Shown here: positions 39,412-51,104 of the stretch, in pieces
Layout of the letters: each line of letters begins with the position of its first letter
How positions within the stretch are numbered: position 1 is the stretch's first letter
Assembly: GCA_905221455.1 (NCBI GenBank)
Contig: CAJNDF010000001.1
Span: 62,001 to 126,000, forward strand
Reading direction: 5' to 3'
Length of the DNA stretch: 64,000 bases
Source of the DNA: a bacterium
GTDB taxonomy: Bacteria; Bacillota; Bacilli; Lactobacillales; Streptococcaceae
Notes under the pieces: generated by a model
Databases searched by the model: none
What the model saw: only the letters and a program-made list of their open reading frames with translations
What the model was told of the DNA's origin: nothing
Translations under genes and position numbers: made by a program

Positions 39412-40461
39412 TTAAGCCTCTTTCATGGCAAAGTAAGCCCGGACTTTGGGTGCTACTTGCGTTCCGAAGAGTTCAATAGCTCTCAGGACTTGTTCATGAG
39501 GCATAGAACCAAGAGGTAGATGCAACATAAAGCGGTCCAAGCCTAAATCCTCAATCATGCGAATCAATTTTTCTGCTACCTGATCAGGATTACCCACAAA
39601 CATGGCTCCATTTGGTCCAACTTGCTCCAAATATTGTTCATAACACAATTCCTGCCAGTGTGGACGGTCTTTGGAAATAGCATCCACTACTTGCTTGGTC
39701 GGATGGAAATAATCTTTTACCGCCTGCTCGCCCTCCTCAGCAATCCAACCCCAAGAATGGGCTCCGACCTTCAGCTCATGACTGGCATGACCCGCTGCGC
39801 TCCCAATCTCACGATAAGCCTCAATCAACTTTTTAAAATAACGCGGATTGCCACCAATAATGGCATAGACAATCGGTAGACCTGCCTGAGCAATCTTCAC
39901 TGTTGATTCAACATGACCACCTGTCGCTATCCACAAGGGCAATTTGTCCTGAACTGGACGAGGATAAACTTCTTTGCCAGAAATTGTTTGGGTCAATCGA
40001 CCTTGCCAGTCTAGCTTGGTCTTTTCATTGACTAATTGAAGCAAATCTAATTTCTCATCAAAAAGAGCTTCGTAGTCTTTCAAATCATAGCCAAACAAGG
40101 GAAATGATTCCGTAAAAGAGCCTCTCCCAGCCATAATCTCCGCTCGTCCATTTGACAAAGCGTCGATAGTGGCATACTGTTGGAACAAACGAATAGGGTC
40201 CATGCTCGAGAGTATGCTGACTGCACTGGTCAAACGGATTTTCTTGGTATTGACCGCCCCAGCTGCCAAAATAATCTCTGGAGCTGATACTGCAAAATCC
40301 TCTCGATGGTGCTCACCAATCCCATACACATCCAAACCAACCTTGTCAGCCAGCTCAATCTCCGCCACCAACTGACGAATGCGTTCGGCATGACTATAAG
40401 TTTGCCCAGTCTCTTCAAGCTCCGTTGTTTCCCCAAATGTTGAAATTCCCAATTCTACCAT
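39412..40461 (-). CDS. Luciferase-like (LLM class) flavin-dependent oxidoreductase
   Basis: A 349-residue TIM-barrel protein of the bacterial luciferase superfamily. Recognisable blocks are ELGISTFGE at the start, YGIGEHHREDFAVSAPEI, LTSAVSILSSMDPIRLFQQY, GRAEIMAGRGSFTESFPLFG and LWIATGGHVEST. Members use FMN or F420; in streptococci FMN is likely. The substrate is unknown. It lies between spuA (convergent) and glmS. Confidence 0.9.
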   Translation of the reverse strand: MVELGISTFGETTELEETGQTYSHAERIRQLVAEIELADKVGLDVYGIGEHHREDFAVSAPEIILAAGAVNTKKIRLTSAVSILSSMDPIRLFQQYATIDALSNGRAEIMAGRGSFTESFPLFGYDLKDYEALFDEKLDLLQLVNEKTKLDWQGRLTQTISGKEVYPRPVQDKLPLWIATGGHVESTVKIAQAGLPIVYAIIGGNPRYFKKLIEAYREIGSAAGHASHELKVGAHSWGWIAEEGEQAVKDYFHPTKQVVDAISKDRPHWQELCYEQYLEQVGPNGAMFVGNPDQVAEKLIRMIEDLGLDRFMLHLPLGSMPHEQVLRAIELFGTQVAPKVRAYFAMKEA

Positions 40462-40549
40462 GGTAATTCTCCTTGTCTACCTCTGTCCTTCAATTTGAAA
40501 AATTATTCTAACACGAATCTTGAGTACAAGCAACCCATTTGCTCACAAG

Positions 40550-40577
40550 AAAAAGCCTAGATAACTAGACTTTTTTA
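40550..40577. terminator. Terminator after glmS
   Basis: Stem AAGTCTAG-TTAT-CTAGGCTT with T-runs on both strands, immediately downstream of glmS. Confidence 0.8.
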
Positions 40578-40579
40578 GC

Positions 40580-42388
40580 TTATTCTACCGTTACTGACTT
40601 AGCAAGGTTACGTGGTTTATCCACATCGAGACCACGGTGTAGAGTTGCAAAGTAAGCGACCAATTGTGTTGGTACGACCATTGAGATTGGTGAGAGGTAA
40701 GGGTGTACGGTCGTAAGGACGATATCGTCTGTCTCTTTAGCAACATTTTCTTCTGCGATAGTGAGAACCTTGGCACCACGGGCTGCGACCTCTTGGATAT
40801 TTCCACGAGTGTGGTTGGCAAGAACTGGGTCTGACAAGAGGGCCAAAACTGGTGTTCCTTCTTCAATCAAGGCAATGGTTCCGTGCTTGAGTTCTCCTGC
40901 CGCAAAGCCCTCACACTGGATGTAAGAAATCTCTTTAAGTTTGAGACTTGCTTCCATGGCTACATAGTAATCTTGACCACGTCCGATGTAAAAGGCGTTA
41001 CGAGTTGTTTCAAGAAGCTCACGAACCTTGCTATCAATCAATTCTTTTTCTGAAAGAGTTGATTCGATAGACTGAGCTACGATTGACAATTCATGAACCA
41101 GGTCAAAGGCTTGCGCTTTAGCATTACCGTTTGCTTCACCGACTGCTTTTGCAAGGAAGGCAAGGGCTGCAATTTGTGCTGTATAGGCCTTGGTTGAGGC
41201 CACAGCGATTTCAGGTCCTGCGTGAAGGAGCATGGTATGGTTGGCTTCACGTGAAAGAGTTGAACCTGGTACGTTTGTCACTGTCAAGCTCGGAATTCCC
41301 ATTTCATTAGCCTTGACCAAAACCTGACGGCTATCTGCTGTTTCACCAGACTGACTGATAAAGATGAAGAGTGGTTTCTTGCTGAGAAGTGGCATACCAT
41401 AACCCCACTCAGATGAGATTCCAAGTTCAACTGGTGTATCTGTCAATTCTTCCAGCATTTTCTTAGAAGCAAATCCTGCATGGTACGATGTTCCAGCTGC
41501 AAGGATGTAGATGCGGTCTGCATCTTGAACAGCCTTAATGATAGCAGGATCAACCACTACTTGACCAGCCTCATCTGTGTAGGCTTGGATGAGTTTACGC
41601 ATAACAGTTGGTTGCTCATCAATTTCCTTAAGCATGTAGTAAGGGTAAGTTCCTTTACCGATATCTGACAAGTCAAGTTCTGCAGTATAGCTAACACGCT
41701 CACGACTGTTACCATCATAGTCTTGAACTTCCACGCTATCAGCCTTGACGATTACCAGCTCTTGGTCATGAATTTCCATGTATTGGTTAGTCTCACGAAT
41801 CATAGCCATAGCATCTGAGCAGACCATGTTATAGCCTTCTCCAAGACCAATCAAAAGTGGTGATTTATTCTTAGCTACGTAGATGACTTCAGGATCTTGT
41901 GAGTCAACCAAGGCGAAGGCATAAGAACCACGGATGATGTGAAGAGCTTTTTTGAAGGCTTCAAGAACTGACAAACCATCTTCTTCTGCAAATTTTCCAA
42001 TCAAGTGAACAGCGATTTCTGTATCTGTTTGCCCCTTGAAGTGGTGACCTGCAAGGTATTCTTCCTTGATTTCAAGGTAGTTTTCAATCACCCCATTGTG
42101 CACCAAGACAAAACGTTCAGTCTCAGAACGGTGTGGGTGAGCATTGTCTTCCGTTGGTTTCCCGTGAGTTGCCCAACGAGTATGTCCGATACCAGTCGTT
42201 CCCTCAACACCAGCTGTCTTGGCAGACAATTCTGCGATACGACCTACAGCTTTGACTAGATGGTTTTCAGCACCACCTAGGACAAAAATTCCCGCAGAAT
42301 CATAACCACGGTATTCAAGCTTTTCAAGCCCTTGAATCAAAATATCAGTTGCATTTGTGTTTCCAACAACACCAACAATTCCACACAT
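40580..42388 (-). CDS. glmS: Glutamine-fructose-6-phosphate aminotransferase (isomerizing)
   Basis: The 602-residue GlmS makes glucosamine-6-phosphate, the first step to UDP-GlcNAc for peptidoglycan. The glutaminase domain begins [10 protein letters not shown] with catalytic Cys2. Two SIS sugar-isomerase domains follow ([44 protein letters not shown]), ending [13 protein letters not shown]. No glmS ribozyme is visible upstream; instead two NagR-like sites flank the promoter. Confidence 0.98.
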   Translation of the reverse strand: MCGIVGVVGNTNATDILIQGLEKLEYRGYDSAGIFVLGGAENHLVKAVGRIAELSAKTAGVEGTTGIGHTRWATHGKPTEDNAHPHRSETERFVLVHNGVIENYLEIKEEYLAGHHFKGQTDTEIAVHLIGKFAEEDGLSVLEAFKKALHIIRGSYAFALVDSQDPEVIYVAKNKSPLLIGLGEGYNMVCSDAMAMIRETNQYMEIHDQELVIVKADSVEVQDYDGNSRERVSYTAELDLSDIGKGTYPYYMLKEIDEQPTVMRKLIQAYTDEAGQVVVDPAIIKAVQDADRIYILAAGTSYHAGFASKKMLEELTDTPVELGISSEWGYGMPLLSKKPLFIFISQSGETADSRQVLVKANEMGIPSLTVTNVPGSTLSREANHTMLLHAGPEIAVASTKAYTAQIAALAFLAKAVGEANGNAKAQAFDLVHELSIVAQSIESTLSEKELIDSKVRELLETTRNAFYIGRGQDYYVAMEASLKLKEISYIQCEGFAAGELKHGTIALIEEGTPVLALLSDPVLANHTRGNIQEVAARGAKVLTIAEENVAKETDDIVLTTVHPYLSPISMVVPTQLVAYFATLHRGLDVDKPRNLAKSVTVE

Positions 42389-42426
42389 AGTATATACGAC
42401 ACAGGCAAGCTGTGCTTTCTCCTTAA

Positions 42427-42523
42427 AATTGGTATAGTCTAATTCTTCTTTTATAGAATCAGCAAAAACAGTATATACTTGTTTCTTTCACTTGTCAAGA
42501 GTAAAAATTGGTATAGTTCAAAT
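42427..42523 (-). promoter_or_regulatory. glmS promoter with two NagR-like (dre) sites
   Basis: AATTGGTATAGTCTAATT (42427-42444) and AATTGGTATAGTTCAAAT (42506-42523) are two copies of a motif close to the NagR dre site (TTGGTATAGACCAA type). Between them on the minus strand are -35 TTGACA (42493-42498) and -10 TATACT (42470-42475), 17 nt apart. One site is upstream of the promoter and one downstream, a repression-loop geometry. Confidence 0.7.
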
Positions 42524-42543
42524 CAGCCTTCTGTAAGCAAAAA

Positions 42544-42576
42544 ACTCTGACCAATTAGGGTAATCAGTCAGAGTCT
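42544..42576. terminator. Bidirectional terminator after the GH1 gene
   Basis: ACTCTGAC / GTCAGAGT stem around a 16-nt loop, with A-run and T-run on opposite sides. Confidence 0.85.
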
Positions 42577-42579
42577 TTT

Positions 42580-43959
42580 TTAAAATCCATTATTGTCGCT
42601 AAGTTCCTTGAACCAGTGCCCTGATTTCTTCAGACGACGTTCTTGCGTTTCCAAGTCTAGTTCGACCAAACCGTAGCGATTTTTATAGCTATTGAGCCAT
42701 GACCAGCAGTCAATAAAGGTCCAAATCAAGTATCCTTTACAGTTGGCTCCATCTTCAATGGCACGATGGAGTTCACGAAGATGGCCTTTTACAAAGTCAA
42801 TACGGTAATCATCTTGAATCATCCCATCTTGACGGAATTTTTCTTCCCCTTCAACACCCATACCATTCTCTGTCAACATCCACTCGATATTGCCATAGTT
42901 TTCCTTGATATTTTGGGCGATGTCATAAATCCCTTGCTCATAAATCTCCCAGCCACGGTGAGGATTGATTTTACGTCCAGGCATAACATATGGCTCGTAA
43001 AAATGTTCTGGCAAGAGTGGACTCTCTGAATTCTTAGCAAATCGAGGTGCCATAACCCGCAAAGGTTGATAGTAGTTGACACCAAGGAAATCTACCGTAT
43101 TATCACGAATGATCTTCAACTCTTCCTCTGTAGCATCAGGCAAGAGACCGTGTTCATGCAAGATTTCTACTAACTCCTGTGGATAAGTCCCCAAAACAGA
43201 TGGATATAAAAAAGATTGAGCCTGAAAGAGATCCGCAATACGAGCTGCCTTGACATCCGCAGGATGCTGGCTACGTGGATAAGCCGGTGTCAAGTTTAAG
43301 ACAATCCCAATCTTAGAGTCAGGCAAGAGTTCATGACAGGCCTTGACCGCTCGACTGCTGGCTAATTGTGTGTGATAGGCTACTTTAACCGCTGCCTCTG
43401 CATCCACCTTATGTGGATAATGGGCATCATAAAAATAGCCAAATTCTACAGGAACGATGGGCTCGTTAAAGGTAATCCATTGATCTACTAAATCTCCATA
43501 AGTTTCAAAACAAAAACGAGCATAGTCTTCATAGGCTGAGACCGTCGCCTTATTTTCCCAACCATCACCATCTTCTTGAAGAGCAAAAGGCAAATCAAAG
43601 TGGTAGAGATTAACCAACAGACGAATCCCCTTAGCCTTAATAGTCTCAAAAACCTTTCGATAGAAATCCACACCTTGAGGATTGACTTTCCCACAGCCTT
43701 GTGGAAAAATCCGTGACCACTGAATAGAAGTCCGAAAGGCCGTGTGACCAGTCTCTAATAAAAGCTCGATATCCCGCTCCCAATTTTCATAAAAAGTCGA
43801 TGTTTTATCTGGACCAATCCCATTATAGTAACGATTTGGCTCCACTTGGTACCAATAATCCCAGAGATTATCTCCCTTGCCGTCACCAGCTACACGCCCT
43901 TCTGTCTGCGGTCCAGAAGTAGAGGATCCCCAGACAAAAACCTTTGGAAATCTTAGCAT
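42580..43959 (-). CDS. GH1 beta-glucosidase / 6-phospho-beta-glucosidase
   Basis: A 459-residue family-1 glycosidase. The acid/base motif FNEP is in DQWITFNEPIVP near residue 169 and the nucleophile is in LTENGMG near residue 366. N-terminal PKVFVWGSSTSGPQTEG replaces the more usual FLWGGA. It hydrolyses beta-glucosides, either free or phosphorylated; no PTS genes are adjacent, so the phospho form is not proven. It ends with its own terminator and is followed by the glmS promoter region. Confidence 0.88.
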   Translation of the reverse strand: MLRFPKVFVWGSSTSGPQTEGRVAGDGKGDNLWDYWYQVEPNRYYNGIGPDKTSTFYENWERDIELLLETGHTAFRTSIQWSRIFPQGCGKVNPQGVDFYRKVFETIKAKGIRLLVNLYHFDLPFALQEDGDGWENKATVSAYEDYARFCFETYGDLVDQWITFNEPIVPVEFGYFYDAHYPHKVDAEAAVKVAYHTQLASSRAVKACHELLPDSKIGIVLNLTPAYPRSQHPADVKAARIADLFQAQSFLYPSVLGTYPQELVEILHEHGLLPDATEEELKIIRDNTVDFLGVNYYQPLRVMAPRFAKNSESPLLPEHFYEPYVMPGRKINPHRGWEIYEQGIYDIAQNIKENYGNIEWMLTENGMGVEGEEKFRQDGMIQDDYRIDFVKGHLRELHRAIEDGANCKGYLIWTFIDCWSWLNSYKNRYGLVELDLETQERRLKKSGHWFKELSDNNGF

Positions 43960-44002
43960 ACATTTACCTCTTTATCTAGTCATTTTCCCCATTATACAGA
44001 AA

Positions 44003-44042
44003 AAACAAGGTAAAAACTAGTTACATTTTTTCCTTGTTTTTC
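44003..44042 (-). terminator. Terminator after proS
   Basis: Minus-strand AACAAGGAAAAA ... TTTTTACCTTGTT followed by TTTTTC, in the gap between proS and the GH1 gene. Confidence 0.75.
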
Positions 44043-44057
44043 TTCTGATTATAGTTT

Positions 44058-45923
<1,866 letters not shown>

Positions 45924-47183
45924 TTATCTAAAAAAGAGTCGCATAATGTCATTCCAGGTCACAGCAATCATCAAGACAACCATGATGACCACTCCGGCCA
46001 AGGTGACATAGGTTTCAATTTCTTGTTTTAATGGTTTGCGGCGGATGGCTTCCAGGATATTGAGAACAATCTTACCACCATCCAGAGCTGGAATCGGAAT
46101 AAGATTAAAAATCCCGATATTGATGGAAATTATTGCCAAGAAGTACAAGACATTCTCAATTCCATTTTTAGCAGCATCACTACTTTCCTTAAAGATGGCA
46201 ACAGGTCCACCTAGTTTGTTCAAATCCGGTTGGAAAATCAGATTTTTCAGAGCCGATAGAATTCGGAGAGCCGAGTCAGCTGCAGTTGTAAATCCACCTA
46301 CAAACATGGATAGAAAGTCTGACTTAATTCCCGGTTGAACACCTAGAAGGTAACGACCTTGATTCTCTTCAGGAGTAACAGTGATTTGTTTTTCACTTCC
46401 CTTTTCAGAAATAGTCACATCCAAGGTCGGGGCCGTTTGATCTTTGGTTTCTGCTTCCACAGCCTGGATCAAGCTCTCCCAGTTGTTAATCTCATGTGAA
46501 CCAATCTTGGTAATCTTAGCCGTCTCTGGCACTCCTACCTTGGCCAAAGCCCCTTGGGGCATGACATGGAACTGGTTTGTTTCAACATCTCTGACACCAC
46601 CCTGCATAAAGATCAAAATCCAGAAAACAACAACACCTAAGATAAAGTTGTTCATAGGACCTGCAAAGTTGGTAATCAGTTTTCCCCAGATAGTTGCATT
46701 TTGATATTGAACATCCAAGGGAGCAATCCGAACCTCAGTTCCATCTGCTTCTACAACCGTTGCATCATGATCCACTGCAAATGTTTTTTCTTCTTCCAGA
46801 ACCAAGCCCTTGATAAAGAGCTTATCTTCAAAGTCAAACTGGGTCACCTGCATAGGAAGGGCTGTTTGATCTAATTTTTTACCTGAAAGATTGATGCGTT
46901 TAACCTTACCGTCGTCAGTAAGGGTCAAACTAACAGGAGTTCCTGTCTTGATTTCAGTTGTATCATCACCCCAACCGGCCATACGGACATAGCCACCAAG
47001 GGGCAAGATTCGAATGGTATAGGCCGTCCCATCCTTGCCAATATGAGCAAAGATTTTGGGTCCCATACCAATTGCAAATTCACGCACTAGAATTCCTGAT
47101 TTCTTGGCAAAGTAGAAGTGCCCGAACTCGTGCACCACCACAATAATCCCGAAAACCAGAATAAAGGTTAAAATTCCGAGCAT
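45924..47183 (-). CDS. rseP: Site-2 intramembrane metalloprotease RseP/Eep
   Basis: A 419-residue membrane zinc protease. The zinc motif HEFGH is in the first helix ([16 protein letters not shown]), a PDZ domain lies in the middle (residues ~170-290), and the second metal site is [13 protein letters not shown] near the C-terminus. Streptococcal/enterococcal Eep cleaves signal-peptide remnants and pheromone precursors. It is part of the uppS-cdsA-rseP-proS operon, linking lipid carrier and membrane synthesis. Confidence 0.95.
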   Translation of the reverse strand: MLGILTFILVFGIIVVVHEFGHFYFAKKSGILVREFAIGMGPKIFAHIGKDGTAYTIRILPLGGYVRMAGWGDDTTEIKTGTPVSLTLTDDGKVKRINLSGKKLDQTALPMQVTQFDFEDKLFIKGLVLEEEKTFAVDHDATVVEADGTEVRIAPLDVQYQNATIWGKLITNFAGPMNNFILGVVVFWILIFMQGGVRDVETNQFHVMPQGALAKVGVPETAKITKIGSHEINNWESLIQAVEAETKDQTAPTLDVTISEKGSEKQITVTPEENQGRYLLGVQPGIKSDFLSMFVGGFTTAADSALRILSALKNLIFQPDLNKLGGPVAIFKESSDAAKNGIENVLYFLAIISINIGIFNLIPIPALDGGKIVLNILEAIRRKPLKQEIETYVTLAGVVIMVVLMIAVTWNDIMRLFFR

Positions 47184-47204
47184 AGTACTTCCTCCGTCTT
47201 TTGA

Positions 47205-48008
47205 TTAAAAGAGTCCAAATAAGTGCATGATTGGAAATACAAGCAACATACTATCAAAACGATCCAAAACACCACCATGTCCAGGGATAAATTTCCCAGA
47301 ATCCTTGACACCAAAGTGACGCTTAATCGAACTTTCTAGTAAATCACCAAATTGTCCAGCCACACTAAAGAAAATAGCAAAGACTGACATCTTGTAAATT
47401 CCATACGGAAGAGCAACTGTACTGTCAAACATCATAAAGATGATGGTTACTAAAATCGCACCTAAAATACCACCCAAGGCACCCTCAAAGGTTTTATTAG
47501 GAGAAACCGTTGGAGCTAATTTTCGTTTACCATAGTTCATCCCAGCAAGATAGGCACCACTGTCTGTCGCCCAGACAATACACAAGGCTAAGAGAGCCTT
47601 ATCCAAACCTGCGACACGAGCATCTAGTAAAGCATTAAATCCAAAGCCCACGTAGAAACTCATAGCCAGAGGGAAAACCGCATCCTCAATCGTATAAGAC
47701 TTGCTAAAAACAGTCGTTCCTAACATGATTGAAATCAACACACTATAAGCAACTACATTCCCATCAACTGGCAAAAAAGTCAGGTAATTCTCCAAGGGAA
47801 TGGTCAAGGCAAAGGTTGCAAAGAGGGTCAAGAGGCCCTCCATAGTCATGGTCTCTAGACCTCTCATCTTCAAAAGTTCATGCATGGCTAGCATAGCTAT
47901 GATTCCAATTGCTATCTGAAGCAAGAGTCCCCCAATCATCAAAATCGGTAGGAAAATAGCCAGTGCAATCCCTGCAAACAAGGTTCTTTTCTGTAAATCC
48001 TGTGTCAT
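47205..48008 (-). CDS. cdsA: Phosphatidate cytidylyltransferase
   Basis: The 267-residue integral membrane enzyme makes CDP-diacylglycerol from phosphatidic acid and CTP, the precursor of phosphatidylglycerol and cardiolipin. It has seven or eight hydrophobic helices and the family signature SIKRHFGVKDSGKFIPGHGG then VLDRFDS at the C-terminus. The gap to uppS is 8 bp. Confidence 0.96.
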   Translation of the reverse strand: MTQDLQKRTLFAGIALAIFLPILMIGGLLLQIAIGIIAMLAMHELLKMRGLETMTMEGLLTLFATFALTIPLENYLTFLPVDGNVVAYSVLISIMLGTTVFSKSYTIEDAVFPLAMSFYVGFGFNALLDARVAGLDKALLALCIVWATDSGAYLAGMNYGKRKLAPTVSPNKTFEGALGGILGAILVTIIFMMFDSTVALPYGIYKMSVFAIFFSVAGQFGDLLESSIKRHFGVKDSGKFIPGHGGVLDRFDSMLLVFPIMHLFGLF

Positions 48009-48016
48009 ATTTCCTC

Positions 48017-48775
48017 CTAAACTCCTCCAAATCGGCGATGACGACGATTGTAGGCAAGAATGGCTTCCTGCAAGGCTACTTCGTCAAAATCAGGCCACAA
48101 GGTATCTGTAAAATAGAGCTCACTATAGGCTCCCTGCCATGGAAGGAAATTACTCAAACGCAATTCTCCACTAGTACGGATAATCAAGTCTGGATCTCGT
48201 ACATCCTTAGGCAAATGCTGGGTAAAGAGATAGTTGCCAATCAATTCCTCTGTGATGTCACCTGGGTTGATTTTGGCATCTAACACATCCTGGGAAATCA
48301 ACTTAAGCGCCTGTGTAATCTCAGCACGTCCACCATAGTTGAGGGCAAAGTTAAGAATCAATCCTGTGTTGTTCTTAGTCAATTCCTCAGCCTTGGTTAA
48401 AGCTTCAAAGGTTTGCTTAGGCAGGCGGTCTGTCTCCCCAATCATTTGAATCTTAACATTATTCGCATGCAGTTCAGGGACATAATTGTCATAAAACTCT
48501 ACGGGCAAGTTCATGATAAACTTGACCTCCTGATCGGGGCGGGTCCAGTTTTCCGTAGAAAAAGCATAAACTGTAATAACCTTAACGCCCAGTTTGTTGG
48601 CTGCCTTGGTCACAGTTTGTAATGCTTCCATGCCCGCCTTGTGTCCGAAGACTCGCGGTTGCATACGTTTTTTTGCCCAACGGCCATTTCCATCCATGAT
48701 GATGCCGATATGAGCAGGAACCTGGGTCGGAACTTCTACTTCCACAGCCTTATCTTTCTTAAAAAATCCAAACAT
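48017..48775 (-). CDS. uppS: Undecaprenyl diphosphate synthase
   Basis: The 252-residue cis-prenyltransferase makes undecaprenyl diphosphate for cell wall precursors. Catalytic block HIGIIMDGNGRWAKKRMQPR near residue 24, then AFSTENWTRP, NFALNYGGRAEI and DPDLIIRTSGELRLSNFLPW. The start at 48775 (MFGFFKKDKAVEVE) is chosen over an ATG 6 codons upstream because AGGA lies 8 nt before it. First gene of the uppS-cdsA-rseP-proS operon; a TATAAT promoter is about 35 nt upstream. Confidence 0.97.
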   Translation of the reverse strand: MFGFFKKDKAVEVEVPTQVPAHIGIIMDGNGRWAKKRMQPRVFGHKAGMEALQTVTKAANKLGVKVITVYAFSTENWTRPDQEVKFIMNLPVEFYDNYVPELHANNVKIQMIGETDRLPKQTFEALTKAEELTKNNTGLILNFALNYGGRAEITQALKLISQDVLDAKINPGDITEELIGNYLFTQHLPKDVRDPDLIIRTSGELRLSNFLPWQGAYSELYFTDTLWPDFDEVALQEAILAYNRRHRRFGGV

Positions 48776-48879
48776 GATCTTATTCCTATTCAAAAATCTA
48801 TCGTTTCATTATACCATATTTCCCTATTTTCTTCTATCACTAAGCTATTTATTCTAAGGTATCAGGCTCAGTTTTCAAA

Positions 48880-48972
48880 AAAATAAGCCGCCTGATTGGG
48901 CGACTCAATTTTTTATAGGGAGATTATTATGAAAAAGTTTTAGGAGTTTAAGTTAAGGTCTTCTTAACTTAT
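48880..48972 (-). ncRNA. CiaR-dependent small RNA (csRNA)
   Basis: Minus-strand transcript about 90 nt long. It contains TTTTTCATAATAATCTCCC, complementary to a Shine-Dalgarno plus start codon, then a terminator GTCGCC-CAATCA-GGCGGC with a T-run (48880-48905). Family features and promoter match the csRNA genes (ccn) described in pneumococcus and relatives, which silence mRNAs at the ribosome-binding site. Position next to uppS suggests the ccnD type, from memory. Confidence 0.82.
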
Positions 48973-48978
48973 GTACTT

Positions 48979-49011
48979 AGTATACACTTCCTAGCTTAAA
49001 GTTTCCTTAAG
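48979..49011 (-). promoter_or_regulatory. CiaR box and -10 of the csRNA near uppS
   Basis: Minus strand CTTAAG-GAAAC-TTTAAG (48995-49011), then 10 nt, then TATACT (48979-48984). The CiaR consensus is TTTAAG-N5-TTTAAG 10 nt before the -10. The box overlaps the last codon and stop of the neighbouring nucleotidyltransferase gene. Confidence 0.85.
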
Positions 49012-49570
49012 TATTTTTAAAAATCAAATTTTTCCATTTTTCCTGCCAATTTTTCTTGGATAAACGTGTTTGATAGAGCTGCATTCGATCTTCATTTTCT
49101 AAAAAATGAGGAGTTGGGCGAACTTGAAAATTCAAAATATCCTCCAAACCATAAGGTGCATAGAGTTCAAAATCGGATTCTTCATTCAAGCGCAGTCCAA
49201 CCGCCGTACACCGTTCTGGATACTTACTCATAGCATCACAGGAACTGGTATAGGGAGCAGTGTGAGGACTGTGCTGGTGCATATAGACCTGATTTTTCAA
49301 CTCCCACTGGTACTGAGGAAAGTCCTCTCTCAGCTTGTTCTCTAGGGACAAGGTTTCCTCATAAGAAATATCTGGATCAAAGAAAATCACATCCACATCT
49401 GTTTCACGGTCAAAAGCTGGTCTGTATGACAAAAGATTCCAGATGAAATTTCTGACAGAACCTGCTGCCAACCACGAGTCTTTCAGGCCAAGATTTCGGA
49501 TGATAGTCAGAATAGCCATCATATCCGGATTTTCTCTAAATGCATCTAGAATTTCTTGCTCATTTTTCAT
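49007..49570 (-). CDS. Nucleotidyltransferase-like protein (DUF925 type)
   Basis: A 187-residue protein. The pattern [11 protein letters not shown], then [20 protein letters not shown] has the G-S...D-x-D layout of a nucleotidyltransferase active site. It is a conserved streptococcal family of unknown role. The start at 49570 ([11 protein letters not shown]) is preferred; the frame is open further upstream inside ruvB. It overlaps the ruvB end by 11 bp, so it is cotranscribed with ruvB. Confidence 0.8.
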   Translation of the reverse strand: MKNEQEILDAFRENPDMMAILTIIRNLGLKDSWLAAGSVRNFIWNLLSYRPAFDRETDVDVIFFDPDISYEETLSLENKLREDFPQYQWELKNQVYMHQHSPHTAPYTSSCDAMSKYPERCTAVGLRLNEESDFELYAPYGLEDILNFQVRPTPHFLENEDRMQLYQTRLSKKNWQEKWKNLIFKNT

Positions 49571-50558
49571 TGTATTCATACCCCAAATGTTCGTAAGCCT
49601 TAGCGGTCGCAACTCGTCCTGAACGAGTTCGCATGATAAAACCTTTCTGGATGAGGTAGGGTTCGTACATATCTTCTACCGTCTCACGCTCCTCGGCAAT
49701 ATTGACAGAGAGAGTTCCTAATCCGACAGGACCACCACCGTACATCTCAATCATGGTACGAAGGATTTTTTGGTCCACATAGTCCAAACCTTCATGGTCA
49801 ACATCCAGCATGGTCAAAGCCTTATCGGTAATAACATCATCGATAACCCCATTACCCATAATCTGGGCAAAATCGCGCACACGCTTGAGGAGACGATTGG
49901 CAATACGAGGGGTTCCACGACTACGCAAGGCCAACTCAGATGCCGCCTCATGAGTGATTTCCATCTCAAAAATATCTGCTGTCCGCTCAACAATTTCTGT
50001 CAAGTCAGCATGGGCATAATACTCCATATGCCCCGTAATCCCAAAACGTGCCCGTAGAGGATTGGAAAGCATACCAGCCCGAGTCGTCGCACCAATCAAA
50101 GTGAAAGGTGGCAACTCCAAATGAACACTACGACTGCCTTCACCAGCACCAATCATGATATCGATGTAAAAGTCCTCCATCGCGCTATAAAGCACCTCTT
50201 CCACCGACATAGGCAAGCGATGAATCTCGTCAATAAAAAGGACATCCCCAGGCTCTAAGTCATTCAAAATCGCTACCAAATCACCAGCTTTTTCGATAAC
50301 AGGACCCGACGTCTGCTTGAGATTGACACCCAATTCGTTTGCAATAACAAAGGCCATGGTCGTCTTCCCCAAACCTGGAGGCCCGAAAAGGAGCACATGA
50401 TCCAGCGCTTCATCCCGCATTTTAGCGGCTTCGATAAAGATTTGAAGCTGGTCCTTGACCTTATCCTGCCCAATATATTCACGTAAATACTGAGGACGGA
50501 GCGTGCGTTCTACTAACTCCTCATCCCCCATTATCTCATTGTCTAAAATTCTACTCAT
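49560..50558 (-). CDS. ruvB: Holliday junction branch migration ATPase RuvB
   Basis: The 332-residue AAA+ motor works with RuvA and RuvC on recombination intermediates. Walker [10 protein letters not shown], Walker [11 protein letters not shown], sensor region [18 protein letters not shown], and a C-terminal winged helix. The start is at 50558 ([14 protein letters not shown]); upstream codons lie in the promoter. There is no Shine-Dalgarno, and the -10 ends 6 nt before the ATG, so the mRNA is probably leaderless. Confidence 0.97.
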   Translation of the reverse strand: MSRILDNEIMGDEELVERTLRPQYLREYIGQDKVKDQLQIFIEAAKMRDEALDHVLLFGPPGLGKTTMAFVIANELGVNLKQTSGPVIEKAGDLVAILNDLEPGDVLFIDEIHRLPMSVEEVLYSAMEDFYIDIMIGAGEGSRSVHLELPPFTLIGATTRAGMLSNPLRARFGITGHMEYYAHADLTEIVERTADIFEMEITHEAASELALRSRGTPRIANRLLKRVRDFAQIMGNGVIDDVITDKALTMLDVDHEGLDYVDQKILRTMIEMYGGGPVGLGTLSVNIAEERETVEDMYEPYLIQKGFIMRTRSGRVATAKAYEHLGYEYNEK

Positions 50559-50564
50559 GGCTCT

Positions 50565-50593
50565 ATTATACCAAAAATCCAAGCCACAAACAA
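50565..50593 (-). promoter_or_regulatory. ruvB promoter, predicted leaderless
   Basis: Minus-strand -35 TTGTTT (50588-50593), 17-nt spacer, extended -10 TGG-TATAAT (50565-50570), 6 nt, then ATG. Confidence 0.65.
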
Positions 50594-50691
50594 AAAAGCC
50601 ACCTAATTAAGCGACTTCCGACTTTAGCACGTATGTGGTATAATATTGTTCGGCACTGCTACACCGCCTACGAAAGGAGGTGAGATAGCCC

Positions 50692-50784
50692 ATGATGGAA
50701 CTAATCCTTAAAACTATCATCGGACCAATTGTGGTCGGTGTTATTCTTCGCTTAGTTGATAAATGGCTAAACAAAGATAGATAG
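50692..50784 (+). CDS. Fst-family type I toxin, intact copy
   Basis: A 30-residue membrane peptide: MMELILKTIIGPIVVGVILR followed by LVDKWLNKDR. It has a hydrophobic helix with the central GPIVVG and a charged tail ending in Trp-Leu-Asn-Lys-Asp-Arg, as in Fst/Ldr toxins (pAD1 par and chromosomal relatives). Strong Shine-Dalgarno AAAGGAGGTGA. The extended -10 promoter TGG-TATAAT is at 50636-50644. A shared bidirectional terminator and a convergent antisense RNA follow. Confidence 0.85.
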   Translation: MMELILKTIIGPIVVGVILRLVDKWLNKDR

Positions 50785-50788
50785 TGTC

Positions 50789-50833
50789 AAAAAAGACCCC
50801 AAGCTTATTTGGTCGTGAGCTTGGGGTTTTTTC
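50789..50833. terminator. Bidirectional terminator shared by Fst toxin and antisense RNA, copy 1
   Basis: ACCCCAAGCT (50796-50805) pairs with AGCTTGGGGT (50818-50827); A-run before and T-run after. It ends both convergent RNAs, the pAD1 par arrangement. Confidence 0.9.
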
Positions 50834-50864
50834 TAGTCCATAATATAGAACTAATCCTTAATTC
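50789..50864 (-). ncRNA. Antisense RNA (antitoxin) of Fst module 1
   Basis: Minus-strand promoter with -35 TTGACA (50894-50899), 17-nt spacer and -10 GATAAT (50871-50876). The transcript of about 75 nt ends at the shared terminator. It carries the complement of GAACTAATCCTTAA (50848-50861), which is identical to toxin codons 2-7 (50698-50711), so it can pair with the start of the toxin message and with the terminator loop. Confidence 0.8.
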
Positions 50865-51104
50865 CTCTCCATTATCCCATAGTTCACAAAATTTGTCAAA
50901 GGTTTATATCCTCTTTAACCTCTGTACGACAAAACATTCAATGTTAAGCGAAAGTTAGCGGAAAACTATTTTTAGAATAGTCCTCAAAAGCCTGAAATAG
51001 AGCCAAAAACTCCACCCGATTGGGTGACTCCCGACTTTAGCACGTATGTGGTATAATATTGTTCGGCACTGCTACACCGCCTACGAAAGGAGGTGAGATA
51101 GCCC

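Noticed and set aside
42389..42580. glmS ribozyme or riboswitch upstream of glmS
   Set aside because: The 190-bp upstream region is short and holds a promoter and two NagR-like sites. No ribozyme core sequence was recognised.
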